A stretch of 64,000 bases of DNA. It comes from Cricetomys ansorgei (lineage: Eukaryota > Chordata > Mammalia > Rodentia > Nesomyidae). Below the pieces are notes generated by a model, which saw nothing but the letters and a program-made list of their open reading frames with translations, was not told the origin of the DNA and made no database searches. The position numbers and the translations under genes are program-made. This document shows positions 10,545 to 21,489 of this stretch, piece by piece (the first letter of the stretch is position 1; every line of letters begins with the position of its first letter). Where the stretch lies: NCBI GenBank assembly GCA_026225945.1, contig JAMJFZ010000770.1, positions 807,501 through 871,500 of the forward strand. The letters run 5' to 3'.

Positions 10545-10651
10545 TCCCCATCCCTTTCTTCCTTCCTTTCTTTCTTCCTTCCTCCCTCCCCTCCTTCCTT
10601 TCTTTCTTCCTTCCTCCATCCCCTCCTTTCTTTCTTTCTTCCTTTCTTTTT
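10545..10651. repeat. Polypyrimidine (CTTT/CTTCC)n tract
   Basis: Near-pure C/T on the + strand, made of TTTCTTCCTTCC units. It is the expanded tail of the minus-strand B1 that follows. The open frames here are low-complexity. Confidence 0.93.
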
Positions 10652-10795
10652 CTTTGAGACAGGGTTTCTGTGTTGTAACTCTGGCTGCCCATGAACTCAC
10701 TCTGTAGACCAGATTGGCCTCGAATTCACAGAGATCCACCTGCCTCTGCTTGCCAAATACTGGGATTAAAGGCGTGGGCCACCACTGCCTGGTTA
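10652..10795 (-). mobile_element. B1 SINE, minus strand
   Basis: TTTGAGACAGGGTTTCTGTG, CACTCTGTAGACCAGATTGG and ACTGGGATTAAAGGCGTGGG are diagnostic. Confidence 0.95.
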
Positions 10796-11317
10796 TTACG
10801 GGTTTCTTAATCTTGGCATTCCTCAGCTGTGACACAAGCTCACCAAGGCACTGTTTCTTCTTGTTCCTATGGGACTCCAGAGTTGGAAAAGGAGACCCAA
10901 TACCAACATGAAGCTCAGGCTCCCAGAGGCTCTAAATGATAGAACCTTCTGAATCTAGTGTCTTCTGCCAGTGCTTATAAAAATGTACAGGTCAAGTTGT
11001 TAGCTCTAAAGGAGGGTGGTCTCTTCACAGTCCTCAACAGGGAGGAGTCCACATTCTCTTTTGGTAAACTTGGGAAGAAGTAGGTGTTCCTACACAGCTG
11101 GTGGAACTATGAGATGACAAAATGCCCTTAAGAAGGAAAACTGGTGAAAACTGTGTGTGCATAAGCATTGACTCAGCAACCCTTTGAGAGATATCATCCG
11201 TAAATACAAACTATGATATACTCGGTGCCCTGTGTTGTGAAATTATCTGCAAGAAGACTGACTTGAAAGCAGGTATTCAGAATAAATGAAGAACCGAAAA
11301 AGTTAAACCAAACCAAA

Positions 11318-11452
11318 GGAACAAACAGCCCAATTAGCGCATGTGGGGATGAACGGAATCGTTCTCTACTGAAGAAGTACAGTTGGCCAATGCACACACG
11401 AAAAGTAGCCAACATCTTAGGCCATCAGGGAAATGTAAATCAAAACTATTTG
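11318..11452 (+). mobile_element. LINE-1 ORF2 fragment, left part
   Basis: ACAGCCCAATTAGCGCATG, TCTCTACTGAAGAAGTACAG, GCCATCAGGGAAATGTAAAT and CAAAACTATTTGGA follow the well-known 3' part of L1 ORF2. The reading frame is broken. The sequence resumes at about 12709, so the elements between are later insertions. Confidence 0.8.
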
Positions 11453-11458
11453 GAGAGC

Positions 11459-11735
11459 CAGCCATGATGGCTCATGCTTATAATCTCAGCGCTTACTGGA
11501 CAGAAGCAGGAGGATCCTTGAGGAGTTGGAGGCCAGTCTGAGTTTCATAGTAAATTTAAGACTACCCTGGGCTGCACACTGAAACTCTCAAAAATTAAAA
11601 CTTAAGCACAAGTTTAATTATTATCCTAGAATTCAAGAGGTTGATGTAGAAGGATCAGAAGTTCAAGGTCATCCATGGCTATGTACTGAGTCTGAGGCTA
11701 CCACAGGTTATTTGAGACCATGTCTCAAAAACAAA
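11459..11735 (+). mobile_element. Two decayed B4-type SINE fragments
   Basis: The first (about 11459-11605) has CCAGCCATGATGGCTCATGC, TATAATCTCAGCGCTTACTG and CCTGGGCTGCACACTGAAAC. The second (about 11620-11735) has GTTCAAGGTCATCCATGGCT and TTGAGACCATGTCTCAAAAA. Both lie inside the interrupted L1 fragment. Confidence 0.7.
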
Positions 11736-11739
11736 TAAC

Positions 11740-12180
11740 TCTTTACCCATTTCCATCACCATGGTGCACGTGAGTGTCCTGGCCGATTCTCTAAAGAGTA
11801 TCAACAATGCTGAGAAGACAGGTAGATGCCAGGTCCTCATTGGGCTATACTCCAAAGTCATGTGGTTTGTAACTGTGATGATGAAGCATGGTCACATGAG
11901 TGAATTTGAAATAATTGATGATCAGGGAGTCAGGAAGATCACTGTGAACCTTGCAGGCAGATTGAACAAGTGTGATCACCTCATATTTGATGTGCAGCTC
12001 AAGGATATAGAAAAATGGTAGAATGATCTGTTCTTAAGCTGTTAAGTTGGATCCATTGTATTGACAACCTCAGCACAGACATGAAGAATCAAGATGAAAA
12101 CACACAGGTGGGAAAATTCTGCGATTCTTTCTCTAGAGATGTAAAACACATGTCTAAGTAAAAAGTCTCAGCAAAAAAAG
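11740..12180 (+). pseudogene. RPS15A: Processed pseudogene of ribosomal protein S15a
   Basis: The source gene encodes small-subunit ribosomal protein uS8 (S15a), about 130 residues. From the ATG at 11761 the translation retains family blocks such as [32 protein letters not shown] and [15 protein letters not shown] follows at 12019, where the parent continues. Homology goes on downstream in the same order (TTGACAACCTCAGCACAGAC, AAACACACAGGTGGGAAAAT) to a terminal TAG at 12134-12136 and an A-rich tail near 12174. The copy has no introns, a short 5' leader (TTTACCCATTTCCATCACC), lost codons (one in the KVIVRFLTV region, several before FDVQ) and a premature stop. It is a dead retrocopy inside a LINE-1 remnant. 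It makes no functional ribosomal protein. Confidence 0.93.
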
Positions 12181-12249
12181 CATACAAACAACAAAATCCT
12201 GATAAATAAACAAAAAATTAAAAATTAAAGAAAGTGACTTTGTGGTAGT

Positions 12250-12552
12250 CAGCCACTGTGGTGGCTCACCAAACAGAACAACAAGGAGGCATTTTCACAG
12301 ACTCAAACCTTGCCAGACCTCAGCAGAGGGAGGGAGCCACCATCATGGCCAGCGCTGACTCACGGCAGAACCGCGAGCATCTCAGCCCAGGTGTTTCACT
12401 GATTCAGAACTCCTCAGGTGCAGGTCATAAGCAATCACCTTCCTCCACAGAAATCCAGCATCTGCAGAGAATACAAAACGCCAAGCCTATGCATCCCTTT
12501 TCCCAACAGTGCACAAAACAATTATTTTAAACACAACTAGAAATAAACATTG
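12250..12552. other. Unclassified insert between the pseudogene and a B1
   Basis: About 300 bp lie between the A-tail of the RPS15A copy and the next B1, inside the split L1. They contain a 90-codon open frame (12258-12530) with no family I recognise. The G+C content is higher than in the flanks. A retrocopy or LTR fragment is possible. Confidence 0.3.
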
Positions 12553-12556
12553 ATTA

Positions 12557-12706
12557 GGCGGAGCTGGTGCACACCTTTAGTCCCAGCACTTGGAAGGCAG
12601 AGGCATCTCTGTGAGTTGGAGGTCAGCCTGGTTGGTCTACAGAGTGAGTTCCCAGACGGCCAGGGCTACACAGAGAAAACTTGCCTCGAACAAAACAGAA
12701 TAAACA
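12557..12706 (+). mobile_element. B1 SINE, plus strand
   Basis: CACCTTTAGTCCCAGCACTT, GGTCTACAGAGTGAGTTCCC and GGCCAGGGCTACACAGAGAA are diagnostic. Confidence 0.93.
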
Positions 12707-12708
12707 AA

Positions 12709-13110
12709 AATGACATTGAGATTCATTTCATCTTACTCAGAATAGCTATCATTAAGAAAACAAAAGCCAACAAGTGCTGGTAGAGATGCCTGGAAGGAAA
12801 CCTTACACCTGCTAGTGAGTGGGAATTATTAATTAATTAATCTAGTCACTACAGAGGTTCCTTACAAAAAGTAGAACTATTATAGAACCAATCTATGCTA
12901 CTCCTGCATTTATACACAAAGAAATCTAAGTCAGTATACCACAGAGTAACTGCACGTCCATGTCTGTTGAAGCACTGTTCATAATAGCCAAATTGGAGAG
13001 TCAGCCTAGGTGTCCATCAATAAAGAACAGAATATCCATAGATGTCATTCACATGTATTCATGGCATATACATATTGTAAAATAAAACAAGTGTTAACGT
13101 TACTGAGAAT
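12709..13110 (+). mobile_element. LINE-1 ORF2 3' end, right part
   Basis: The sequence resumes where 11452 stops: CATTGAGATTCATTTCATCT, TAGCTATCATTAAGAAAACA, then GTTGAAGCACTGTTCATAAT and TAGGTGTCCATCAATAAAG, all in L1 3' order. Short deletions and frame breaks are frequent. It makes no protein. Confidence 0.82.
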
Positions 13111-13159
13111 CATGATTTTATAAGACAAGACAATAGAGGATTAAGGTAAAGATAAGGCA

Positions 13160-13272
13160 AAGGGACTGGGGTATACCTCTTGGTAGAGAAACTGCCTAAC
13201 GAGGGTGAAGCCCTGGGTTTGGTCCTAGGAACACACACACACACGCACACGCACATGCACACGCACACACTC
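13160..13272 (+). mobile_element. ID SINE with (CA)n tail
   Basis: GGGACTGGGGTATACCTCTT, TGAAGCCCTGGGTTTGGTC and an ACACACGCACACGC tail match an ID element, though the A box is diverged. Confidence 0.75.
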
Positions 13273-13299
13273 ACAGCATTAGACTTTAACTATTTTACT

Positions 13300-13456
13300 A
13301 TTTTAGATATATTTTTATTATGTATATGTGTATGTATCTGTATATAGGTATGTGCACATGAGTGTAGTTGCCACATGATATAGTTTCTGGGAATCAGACT
13401 CAGGTCCCCGGAAAGAACAGTGTGTGTTTCTAACCACTGAGTCATTTTTCCAGCTC
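13300..13456 (-). mobile_element. B2/B3-type SINE, minus strand
   Basis: GGGAATCAGACTCAGGTCCC and CTAACCACTGAGTCATTTTT sit at the 5' end of a minus-strand element whose tail is TATTATGTATATGTGTATGT. Confidence 0.82.
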
Positions 13457-13565
13457 TGGAATTTAACTGTAATTGGAACTAACACTGTAAGCACAGTTTT
13501 TAAAATATATGTAAATTCATTCAACAGATTATATACTATATATATTTATAATATATATAATTATA

Positions 13566-13734
13566 TTTTAAAGATTTATTTATGTGTGAGTGCTTTATCT
13601 GCATATGCACCTGCATGTCAGAAGAGGGCATCAGATCTCATCGTAGATGGTTGTGAGCCACCATGTGGTTGCTGGGAATTGAACTCTGGACGTGCAGATA
13701 GTGCTCTTAACCACTGTGCCACCTCTCCAGCCCC
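13566..13734 (-). mobile_element. B2 SINE, minus strand
   Basis: TAAAGATTTATTTATGTGTG, GGTTGTGAGCCACCATGTGG and CTCTTAACCACTGTGCCACC are diagnostic. Confidence 0.94.
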
Positions 13735-13799
13735 CTTCAACAGATATTTTTGTGCATACTATGTGACTCTGATACAGAGAAACAACAGTGAGTAATAAA

Positions 13800-14469
13800 G
13801 ACACAGTCTGTACAGAGGTGCTGTCCTCAGTATCTTTCCAGTTTCTGGGGGGATTTCTAGGAGTTCTGTGTTTGAGGCTTCTGGTAGAACATCCTTCTGA
13901 TGATTGATTGACTTCTTCATCCTTAAGTAAGAAGCATCGATGAGAAGTCATCTGACTGTGGTTAATCACTGTGCTGGGTGTGAGCTAGTGCCTGTAGGAT
14001 CCTTTCCATTGAGGTTCAGGGCAGACTTTCCCCATGTCCCTTTCAGAAGATAAACTCTTTGGGTTTTAAACTGTGAATAGCAAAGCTAAAAGTCCGTGGG
14101 TAAAACTGAGCATCTCAGCCCCACTGGGTGCCTCGAGTAGAGATAGAAAGTAGAGATAGAGATTAAAGATAGAAAGTAATACAGTTGCCAGATTCTGGGA
14201 GCAGGGGAAGGTGTGGAGTAAGTGTTTAATGATGGAGAGGTCCTTTTGCCAAGTGGAAACCTGTTGGAGACAGATGGTGATGGGAGCATGGGAGGGTGAA
14301 TGTTCTGTCAATGGCCTCTACAGCTACAAGCTCTTCTCAGGCTGGTACAATGCTTACCTATAGGTATGTAGACTGAGAGCCAATGTGCTAGCTGTGGAGT
14401 AGACTTTTTGTCATTAAAAGACTATAGTTAAAGCCAAGGAGGTTACAGGATTTCTGAAAGAATTTCCTC
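13800..14469. other. Unassigned intergenic DNA
   Basis: No gene is seen. A short imperfect duplication of AGATAGAAAGTAGAGATAG units occurs at about 14141-14179. Confidence 0.4.
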
Positions 14470-14600
14470 CCTCTCTCCCTTTTCCTCTGATGGGTTTTTG
14501 CTGTGTCGCACAGTCTGGTCTGGAGTTCTGGGTTCAGATGATTCTGCTGCCACAGCCTCTGGAGTACTGGGACTACAAGCTCACACCTTTCTATATTACT
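14470..14600 (-). mobile_element. B1/PB1-like SINE, minus strand, decayed
   Basis: TTGCTGTGTCGCACAGTCTG, GGTTCAGATGATTCTGCTGC and GAGTACTGGGACTACAAGCT follow 7SL-derived SINE order. Confidence 0.6.
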
Positions 14601-14924
14601 TGAGAATTGAGACATGGTCTGACTGGCTCATCACTTACTGATCCTCACAAAGGTCCTTAATAAAAACTGCAAAGAATGAGAGCCTTTCCTCTCTCAGAGG
14701 GAGAGAACTGGACACCATAGGTGGGAAACTGGAGCGGCTTCGCAGAAAGCCACATCCTCATAGCAGACCTATGATTACTATTTAATATATATTAAATATA
14801 TTACGTGTTATGTATTCTCTCTTTCTCTTTCTCCCTCACACAATCATATATGGAATTATAACTTTTATATTCCACAGCTGGAATAATTTAGATGGTCTAT
14901 TTGGAGAATTCAAAGCATTCTTAT

Positions 14925-14996
14925 GGGGCATAGAAGATTCTCAGTTGTAGAATGCTTGCCTAGTGTGAACAAGGTCCTGGGCTTAATCCTTGTCCC
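14925..14996 (+). mobile_element. ID SINE, plus strand
   Basis: GTAGAATGCTTGCCTAGTGT and AAGGTCCTGGGCTTAATCCT are the conserved ID body. Confidence 0.75.
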
Positions 14997-15260
14997 TGGG
15001 TGGAGGTGGAAGATGTTCTCCCACACAGAACAGATGGTTCTGTTCTCCATCAGCCTTTATAGTTTTCCTAGAATTTTGTTGTAGGTAGGATGGATATGTA
15101 TCAGAAATGTCCTTAGCTAGAAGGTATCTCTAGCCCCACTGTTGGATTAAGATGGTAACCAAGATATGTCTGATATGGTAATAAAAGATGCATAACATGT
15201 TAATCAACACTATCCAAGTAGAAAGAGCATAATGTACACTTCATGTAAATGATATATTCA

Positions 15261-15482
15261 GGCTGGTTAGATGATTAGATGGTAAATGTGAGTGCCATCA
15301 AGTCTGATTAACTGAGTTTGATCCCTGAAACCTACGTAAGTGGGAAGAGATAACTGACTCCCATAAGTGTTCTTCTGACTCCCACATGTACACTGTGACA
15401 CATGCATGTATACACACGCACACATGCACACACACACACACACACACACTCACAGACACTCACATAACACACCCACACACAC
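15261..15482 (+). mobile_element. B3-type SINE with long (CA)n tail
   Basis: GGCTGGTTAGATGATTAGAT, GAGTTTGATCCCTGAAACCT and TTCTTCTGACTCCCACATG match a B3. The tail holds CA runs from about 15410 to 15482. Confidence 0.82.
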
Positions 15483-15871
15483 AGGGACAATAATAAATGT
15501 AAAAATCTCTTAAAGCTGTGCATTAAAAGAAATGGGGAGCACTTAAGTTAACGACTGTCCTGGTTGTGAATGTGTCTGTGGACAGAGGGACATCCGGTGA
15601 CTCCAGAGTCAAGCACGAGTCATAAAGTGACTGAGATTGACACTAATGACAAGAGAGTTGCTAGAGACAAAATGATTTCTAGGCAATGACTGTCCCAGTT
15701 TCAGTGCTTAGCGACAGGACATCTCCATGATCTTCATTTAGGAGGCAGAGCAATGAGACAGGAAGAATACTGGCTACTGGGTCTCAGAAAAGAGCACAGT
15801 GAGAGCCAGGGTCTGTTTGCTGAGTTGGCCCTTGGCTGACATCTTGGAATCTATCTATCTATCTATTATTT

Positions 15872-16010
15872 TTCCAAGACAGGGTTTCTCTGTGCAGCCA
15901 TGGCTATCCTGGAACTCACTCTGTAGACCAGGCTAGCCTCAAACTTTGAGATCTGCTTGCCTCCACTTCCCAAGTGCTAGGATTAAGGAGTGTACCATCA
16001 TCACCTGGTG
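15872..16010 (-). mobile_element. B1 SINE, minus strand
   Basis: AAGACAGGGTTTCTCTGTGC, CTCTGTAGACCAGGCTAGCC and CCCAAGTGCTAGGATTAAGG are diagnostic. A short (TCTA)n lies at 15851-15868. Confidence 0.93.
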
Positions 16011-16027
16011 GAACTTATTCATTCACT

Positions 16028-16231
16028 TTTAAAAATTATTGTTTTATTATTTTATCTGTATGCTGTTTTGTTTGTAAGTATGTGGATGCCAGAAGAGGAA
16101 GACAGATCTTCTGGAACTGGAGTTAGAGAAAGTTGTGAGTTGCCATGTAGGTGCTGGGAATCAAACACAGGTCCCCTGGAAGAAGCAGCCAGAGCCAGTG
16201 CTCTTATCCACTGAGTTAGCTTTCCAGCCCT
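16028..16231 (-). mobile_element. B2 SINE, minus strand
   Basis: TTCTGGAACTGGAGTTAGAG, GTTGCCATGTAGGTGCTGGG and CTCTTATCCACTGAGTTAGC are in minus-strand B2 order. Confidence 0.9.
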
Positions 16232-16749
16232 TGGCAACTTAGTTTTTGGAAATGTCACCACAGTTTCCAACGAGTTTGGTGGTCTGCTGTGTTCTAACTG
16301 AAGTTTATGCCTAATGGCTGTTTTCCTTCTGGGAGTCTGAAGTTTTGATAGATGTTAGGTGTGTGACATTTCCTACCTGAGACAAACACTACTACCACTG
16401 TCTTTAATGGTCTTTCCTGTGCAGAAATATCGCACACATTTTCATTTCTGAGGAAGTGGGTTGCTATGCATTTCATTGGGAGGTCTTCTGGCTTTTGTGC
16501 TTGCTTCCAGTTCATATTGAATTATTAACTCCTAAATAACTCTGGATACAGACCTTTCAGAGGGAAGTTCAAAGATCCTACCTGGGACATTTGTTATTTT
16601 GAATTAAGATTTTGTGGTTTTGGTTACTGAGGCTGAATATAGAGGAATAGGCCTGTGTGAAAGCTAGGAAGGGTCTATATTCTATTCCAGGGGTCTATAT
16701 GAAGGAATCACATTCTGAGACCTATGTGGTCTGGATGGAATGTAAAAAG
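16232..16749. other. Unassigned intergenic DNA
   Basis: No gene or repeat recognised. A short local duplication of GGGTCTATAT occurs at 16671-16680 and 16690-16699. Confidence 0.4.
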
Positions 16750-18585
16750 AATTTTAGGAATGTTGGTACACAATTTTAATCCCATTGTTCAGAAAGCAGT
16801 GGTAGCATACACCTTTAATCCTAAAATTCAGAAGGCAGTGGTGGTGCATGCCTTTAATCCCTAAGATAGAACAGAGTGTGGAAGCAGACAGGAAACAGCT
16901 CAGAAGTCAGTGTCAGATTGGAAGTGACATCTGAGATGAGTCAGAGTGAAGGACAGGCAAAGCGACTAACCAGAGGAAGAGTTAGAAGAATGAGTCAGGG
17001 TGACACGGCCAATTCTCATGATAGAAAGGCAGGCTTTCAGCTCAGAGCAGTCAGTCGGGACAAGACACAGAGACAATGAAGCAGTCTGACTGAGGATAAG
17101 GCAGTCTGAAGTGAACAGTCAGTTATTACAGCAGTGTGAGGCAAGCAGTCTGGAGCAGGCAGATGGGAGACAAGACACAGAGACAATGAAGAGGTCTGAC
17201 TGGGGAGCAGAGAGGCTGACTGAGGCAGTAAAGGAGGGGGGCTGAGAGCTCAGGGAGAGACACAGAGACACAGAGGCAGACGCGAAAAGTGAGTCAGTTT
17301 GAAGCTGAGCAGAGCAGTTCAGTCTGAGGTAGTCAGAGAATCAGCCAGTGTCATAAGCAGTCAGAAACAGTCAGCTGGCTCAGAAGGTCAGCTTGGAGAA
17401 GAGTTTTAAGCAGAACAGTGAATAAGTTGAGCCAGAAGAGTCAGAGCTCAGAATGAGCTCTCAGAGTGGCTCAGTCAGCAGTAAGTCTCAGAGGCTGATT
17501 AGATTGTACAGATGCTGAAGCCTTCTAGGTCTATACTTAAGACTAGATTGTACTGAGGCCAAAATGCTCTAGGGCTCCAGGACTAGCACCAGGGACTGAA
17601 TTCACCAAAGAATAAACTGCTATTTGCCCCAAATCTACAGCCACAGCTGAGGAGTCAGCAGTGACTGACAAGATACCACAACTACTAAATAGAAGCCTTT
17701 GCCTTGCTGGGATACTCAATGTGAGTCAGCTGGAGTGAGGAATTAGCAGTGACTAAGAAGAGGCCAGCATTATTGAAGTTAAGTCTTCTGGGAAGTGTTT
17801 CCTGAGAGCACAAAGAAGCTGTGTTCCAGGGGTGGCCAAGGTGGTACCTTGTGCTTGCAGCCTGTTAGAGTAAGATTCACCCAGGTGGTGCTGGTTTGAA
17901 GTCATGAAGGGGTCATGGAAAGAAACAGACGTGCCACTGTGAGAGGCCAGGAGAGGCCACTGGTGAAGGTGCAGCTTCAGTGGCAGTTGAAGGCCCAGAA
18001 TTAAAGGGGTTACACAGAGAACTTGAGGCTTGTCACCTTGAAGAGAGCCCAGGAGAGGCTATCGGTGAAAGTGCAGCCCAGCTGCAGTAGAAGAATGCAT
18101 TTTGGAGATGCCAATATTATCAGATGACCACCAAGAACAGCAGCAGCAGAAGTGGAGCAGAGCCAGAGTAGCCTAAAAGACAAGCTGTGAGTGCTGCAGA
18201 GGGCAGAGCCAGAGGAGTCACCCAAGTCCCGTGGAGGAGCCCAGAAGATCACGAGTAAATCCCAGACACTGGACTTTTGGAGTCCAGTTTTGGTTTGATT
18301 TGATTGTGACTGTGACCTGTTTCTTCACTTTTGAAATAAGAAAGTAATTTATTTTTTTGATTTTATAGTAGCCCACAGTTGAGAGACTTTGAATTTTAAA
18401 GACTTTGGATTTTAAAAGAAATTGACTATTCTAAAGAGACTGAACTTTTAACGTGTTTGAATTTGTAAAGACTGAGGGATTTTTAATTTTTTTATATTTT
18501 TAATATGAGATCTTGGGGATGATATAAAGGAAAGGTTGTGGCTTAATGATGATATGTTTGTGTGTCAAGTTGATAAGAGGTCAAT
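16750..18585 (+). repeat. Unclassified purine-rich, CAGTC-rich block (LTR- or RMER-like)
   Basis: The left edge holds two short B1-like pieces in tandem (AGCAGTGGTAGCATACACCT and GGCAGTGGTGGTGCATGCCT, each followed by TTAATCC). Then come about 900 bp dominated by GTCAG, GCAGTCTGA and GAGACAAGACACAGAGACAA units; the last 20-mer occurs at 17058-17077 and 17169-17188. The 3' part has GGCCAGGAGAGGCCACTGGT and a related copy near 18051, then an A/T-rich end with repeated GACTTTGAATTTTAAAGACT and GACTTTGGATTTTAAAAG. There is no long open frame. Overall it looks like one rodent retroelement of about 1.8 kb, but I cannot name the family. Confidence 0.45.
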
Positions 18586-18589
18586 TGTG

Positions 18590-18999
18590 CTGGCTAGTTT
18601 TATGTCACTTTGACACAAGCTAAAGACATCTGAGAAGGAAGGAACCTCAACTGAGAAAATGCCTCCATTAGATCAGGCTTTAGGCAAGCCTGTAGGGTAT
18701 TTTCTTAATTAGTGATCGATGTGGGAGGAGCCAGCTCATTGTGGGCGGAGCCATCCCTGGGCTGTGGTCATGGGTTCTATAAGAAAGCAGGCTGAGCAAG
18801 TCATTGGGAGCCAGCCAGTAAGCAGCACCCCTCCATGGCCTCTGCGTCAGCTCCTGCCTCCAGGATCCTGCCCTGCTTGACTTGCTGTCCTGACTTCCTT
18901 CAGTGGTGAACAGAGCTGTGGCAGTGTCAGCCAAATAAACCCTTTCCCTCCCCAGCTTGCTTTGGTCGTGGTGTTTCATCGCAACAATAGAAACCTTAA
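18590..18999 (+). mobile_element. URR1-like hAT element, near full length
   Basis: TGTGCTGGCTAGTTTTATGT, GACACAAGCTAAAGACATCT, GCCTCCATTAGATCAGGCTT, AGCCAAATAAACCCTTTCCC and GGTGTTTCATCGCAACAATA occur in order over about 410 bp. This is the common rodent non-autonomous element I know as URR1. It has no coding content. Confidence 0.75.
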
Positions 19000-19079
19000 T
19001 GAAGACTTCTGAACTTGGCAATCCTCCTGACTCAGCTTTCCAAGTTCTAGAGTTGCAGGTATGTATCATTATGCCTGGC

Positions 19080-20187
19080 TTTTCCAGTCCTTAAAAACAA
19101 AACAAAATAAAACAAAAAGCAAACAAAATTTTTTTAAAAGGATTGTCATAGAAATAAATGTACATGAGCAGGGATGTGTGTGGCTCTTAAAGCCTTAGAC
19201 ATCTATGCTGTCCCTTTGTAGGAAAACACTGCTTATCTCTACTATTGAACTCTCGGAGAGGAATGTCTTGTACTTTTAGATGCTTTGGTTTATATTAGAC
19301 TAATTTAGTGAGGGTTGAGAGTGGGTAGGGTGAAGGCAAAACCTCATTAACCATTGACATCCTTAGGATCCAACTTTCACTGGTAGAATACAGTTGTATT
19401 TTAGGGTAATAGGAATTTAGTGTTGTTTCAGGACGTAGGTCCAGCTATTTCTAAAACTCTGCCATAGATTGCTCTGAGATAATCAGATAAAGAAGACAAA
19501 GTCTTTTTGTCTGAAGTATTGGCAAAGGTGAGCAAGGGAAGCTAAGAATGTTTGGCTGCTAAGTGGGTAATGTCAGAAAGGATGTCATGGAAAAGCCTTT
19601 GAGAAACAGTTACCTCCATATGGCTATTGCCTCTGGGGGGCTGCAGCCAAGTATCTCATGGTGCCCTGTGCTCAACAGGGACAAGAACTGGAACAGATAG
19701 TCAGAGGCAAAGTAGAGGCAGAGGACTAGCTGAGAACTTTCAGGGCACAATGTTCCTTCTCTTACAGCAATAACTTGCTGGGAGTGATGGTCACAGCTTG
19801 GCTTTTGCTGTCTAATTATTTTTCTGGTTCCTCTTTTGGTTAACTCTAACCTAGAAAACATAGGGAAGAGAATTCTGGGAAATGTGGTTTCCAGTCTAAC
19901 ATTACTAATGGTTATCAGGGACAATTGAGACTCTGCCTCAGCCTACTCTCCATGCACCAGAATCATGTACAATTTGTCTTCTGTTTACTTAGTATATTGG
20001 TCAAGCTAAGTCAGGGAAGTAGATTCGTTATGCATATCATGGCTATGGAATAGGATCCTAGCAACCTGCATTTAACTTTCACTTAGAGAGTGCCAAATAC
20101 ATGTAATTCAAAGTTCATAGTCTCCTAGTGGAGTGAAAACTTGCTATTTGTTGTGGATGTGGATTCTCAGGACTCTGTACAGTTCTA
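19080..20187. other. Unassigned intergenic DNA
   Basis: About 1.1 kb without a clear SINE. A 104-codon minus-strand open frame (19610-19924) has no recognisable family and no supporting context. Confidence 0.35.
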
Positions 20188-20545
20188 GTGACTTTTCTAT
20201 TGCCATTATAAAATATCATGACCAAAGCAGCTTATAGAAGGAAGGGTTTATGATTCCAGAAGGTTAGGAGTCCATCACCATCATCTCAGTACAGAGCATG
20301 GCAGCAGGCAGGCAGATATGGCACTGGAGCAGTAGCTGAGGGCTCACATCTCCATCTACAAACTGGAAACATTGAGAACTAGCTTGAAATGCAGGAGTCT
20401 TTTGAAACTTCAATATGCCCCCATCAACATACTTCTTCTAGTAAGGCCATACCTCGTTAGCTTTCTCAAACAGCCACCACCTGCGGACCAAGTATTCAAA
20501 TGCCAGAGACTTATGAGGGGCATTTCATTCAAACCACCACACATT
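20188..20545 (-). mobile_element. URR1/MaLR-like relic, opposite orientation
   Basis: TTTTCTATTGCCATTATAAA, ATATCATGACCAAAGCAGC and GGAAGGGTTTATGATTCCAG resemble the reverse complement of the end of the 18590-18999 element. ATTCAAATGCCAGAGACTTA and GGGCATTTCATTCAAACCAC close it. Divergence is too high to separate the families. Confidence 0.55.
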
Positions 20546-20761
20546 CTTTACTATCAGATTTATTTTTGCTCTATTACCAAGAAACAACAGTAAAGTATCA
20601 ATCAGATGGCTCTAACAAGAAATAGAAGATTAAGAATAAGTTGGCATTGGACTTCCCAAGTGCTACCTAGGAGCTGGAGTATGATCGAAGGGTGCCTTCA
20701 CAATTCTGAGGATTAGTTTCTGCTTCTGGACACAGTGGGGTGTCTACTTCCAGATTACCTG

Positions 20762-20950
20762 AGATTGCTCAGTGGTTAAGAGCACTGGTTGTTCTTGAGA
20801 AGACCTGAGTTCAATTCCCTGCACCCACATGGTGGCTGCAGCCATTTCCAGTTCCAGGGGAGCCCACACCTTCCTTTGGCTTCCATGGACATGTGATACA
20901 CATACATACATACAGGCAAAACATTCATTTGCATAAAATAAATAATCTTA
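20762..20950 (+). mobile_element. B2 SINE, plus strand
   Basis: TCAGTGGTTAAGAGCACTGG, CCTGAGTTCAATTCCCTGC and CACATGGTGGCTGCAGCC lead to a tail with GCATAAAATAAATAATC. The first bases of the head are missing. Confidence 0.92.
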
Positions 20951-21378
20951 AGAAAAGAAAATTGGGTGAAATATAAGGAATAACTATTTTCAGACATTGC
21001 TAACAGGAAGCAAGCTTTGGGGTTAATAAGCATCACAAACCACATGACACAAATTCTATAAGGTAGCAATGTCCAGCTCGAAAGACTGGTGTTCTCTTGG
21101 AAGCATTGTCTTAGAATTACATGTTCCAGCAGTGACAGTGTCACCAATACTGATTACAATATTTTAAGTGATGATTTTACCAAAAAAGTGTACAATGGCT
21201 TTATAAGGGTCATTAGCTTCTTGGTTTACATTGTTGGGGTTCTCACTATTAAGTTGTCACACATTCCAGGCTTCACGATGGCAGTACCTTACTTCTGGTT
21301 ACTTGATGAACTGGTTAGAATACAGTTCTAGCTGTGTCGTGGACCACCATCCCCTGGCCATAACATGACTGTTGCCTT

Positions 21379-21489
21379 TTTTTTTTCTTTTTCTTTGAGA
21401 CAAGGTTTCTCTGTGTAGCCTTGGCTGTCCTGGAACTCACTCTGTAGATCAGGCTGGCCTCCAACTCAGAGATCACCTGCCTCTGCCTT
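21379..21489 (-). mobile_element. B1 SINE, minus strand, 5'-truncated
   Basis: TTTGAGACAAGGTTTCTCTG, CTTGGCTGTCCTGGAACTCA and AGAGATCACCTGCCTCTGCC are present. The part that would hold the start of B1 is missing. Confidence 0.93.

Noticed and set aside
11761..12021. 86-codon open frame as an intact ribosomal protein gene
   Set aside because: It is an intronless RPS15A retrocopy with lost codons, a premature stop and an A-tail, inside a LINE-1 remnant.
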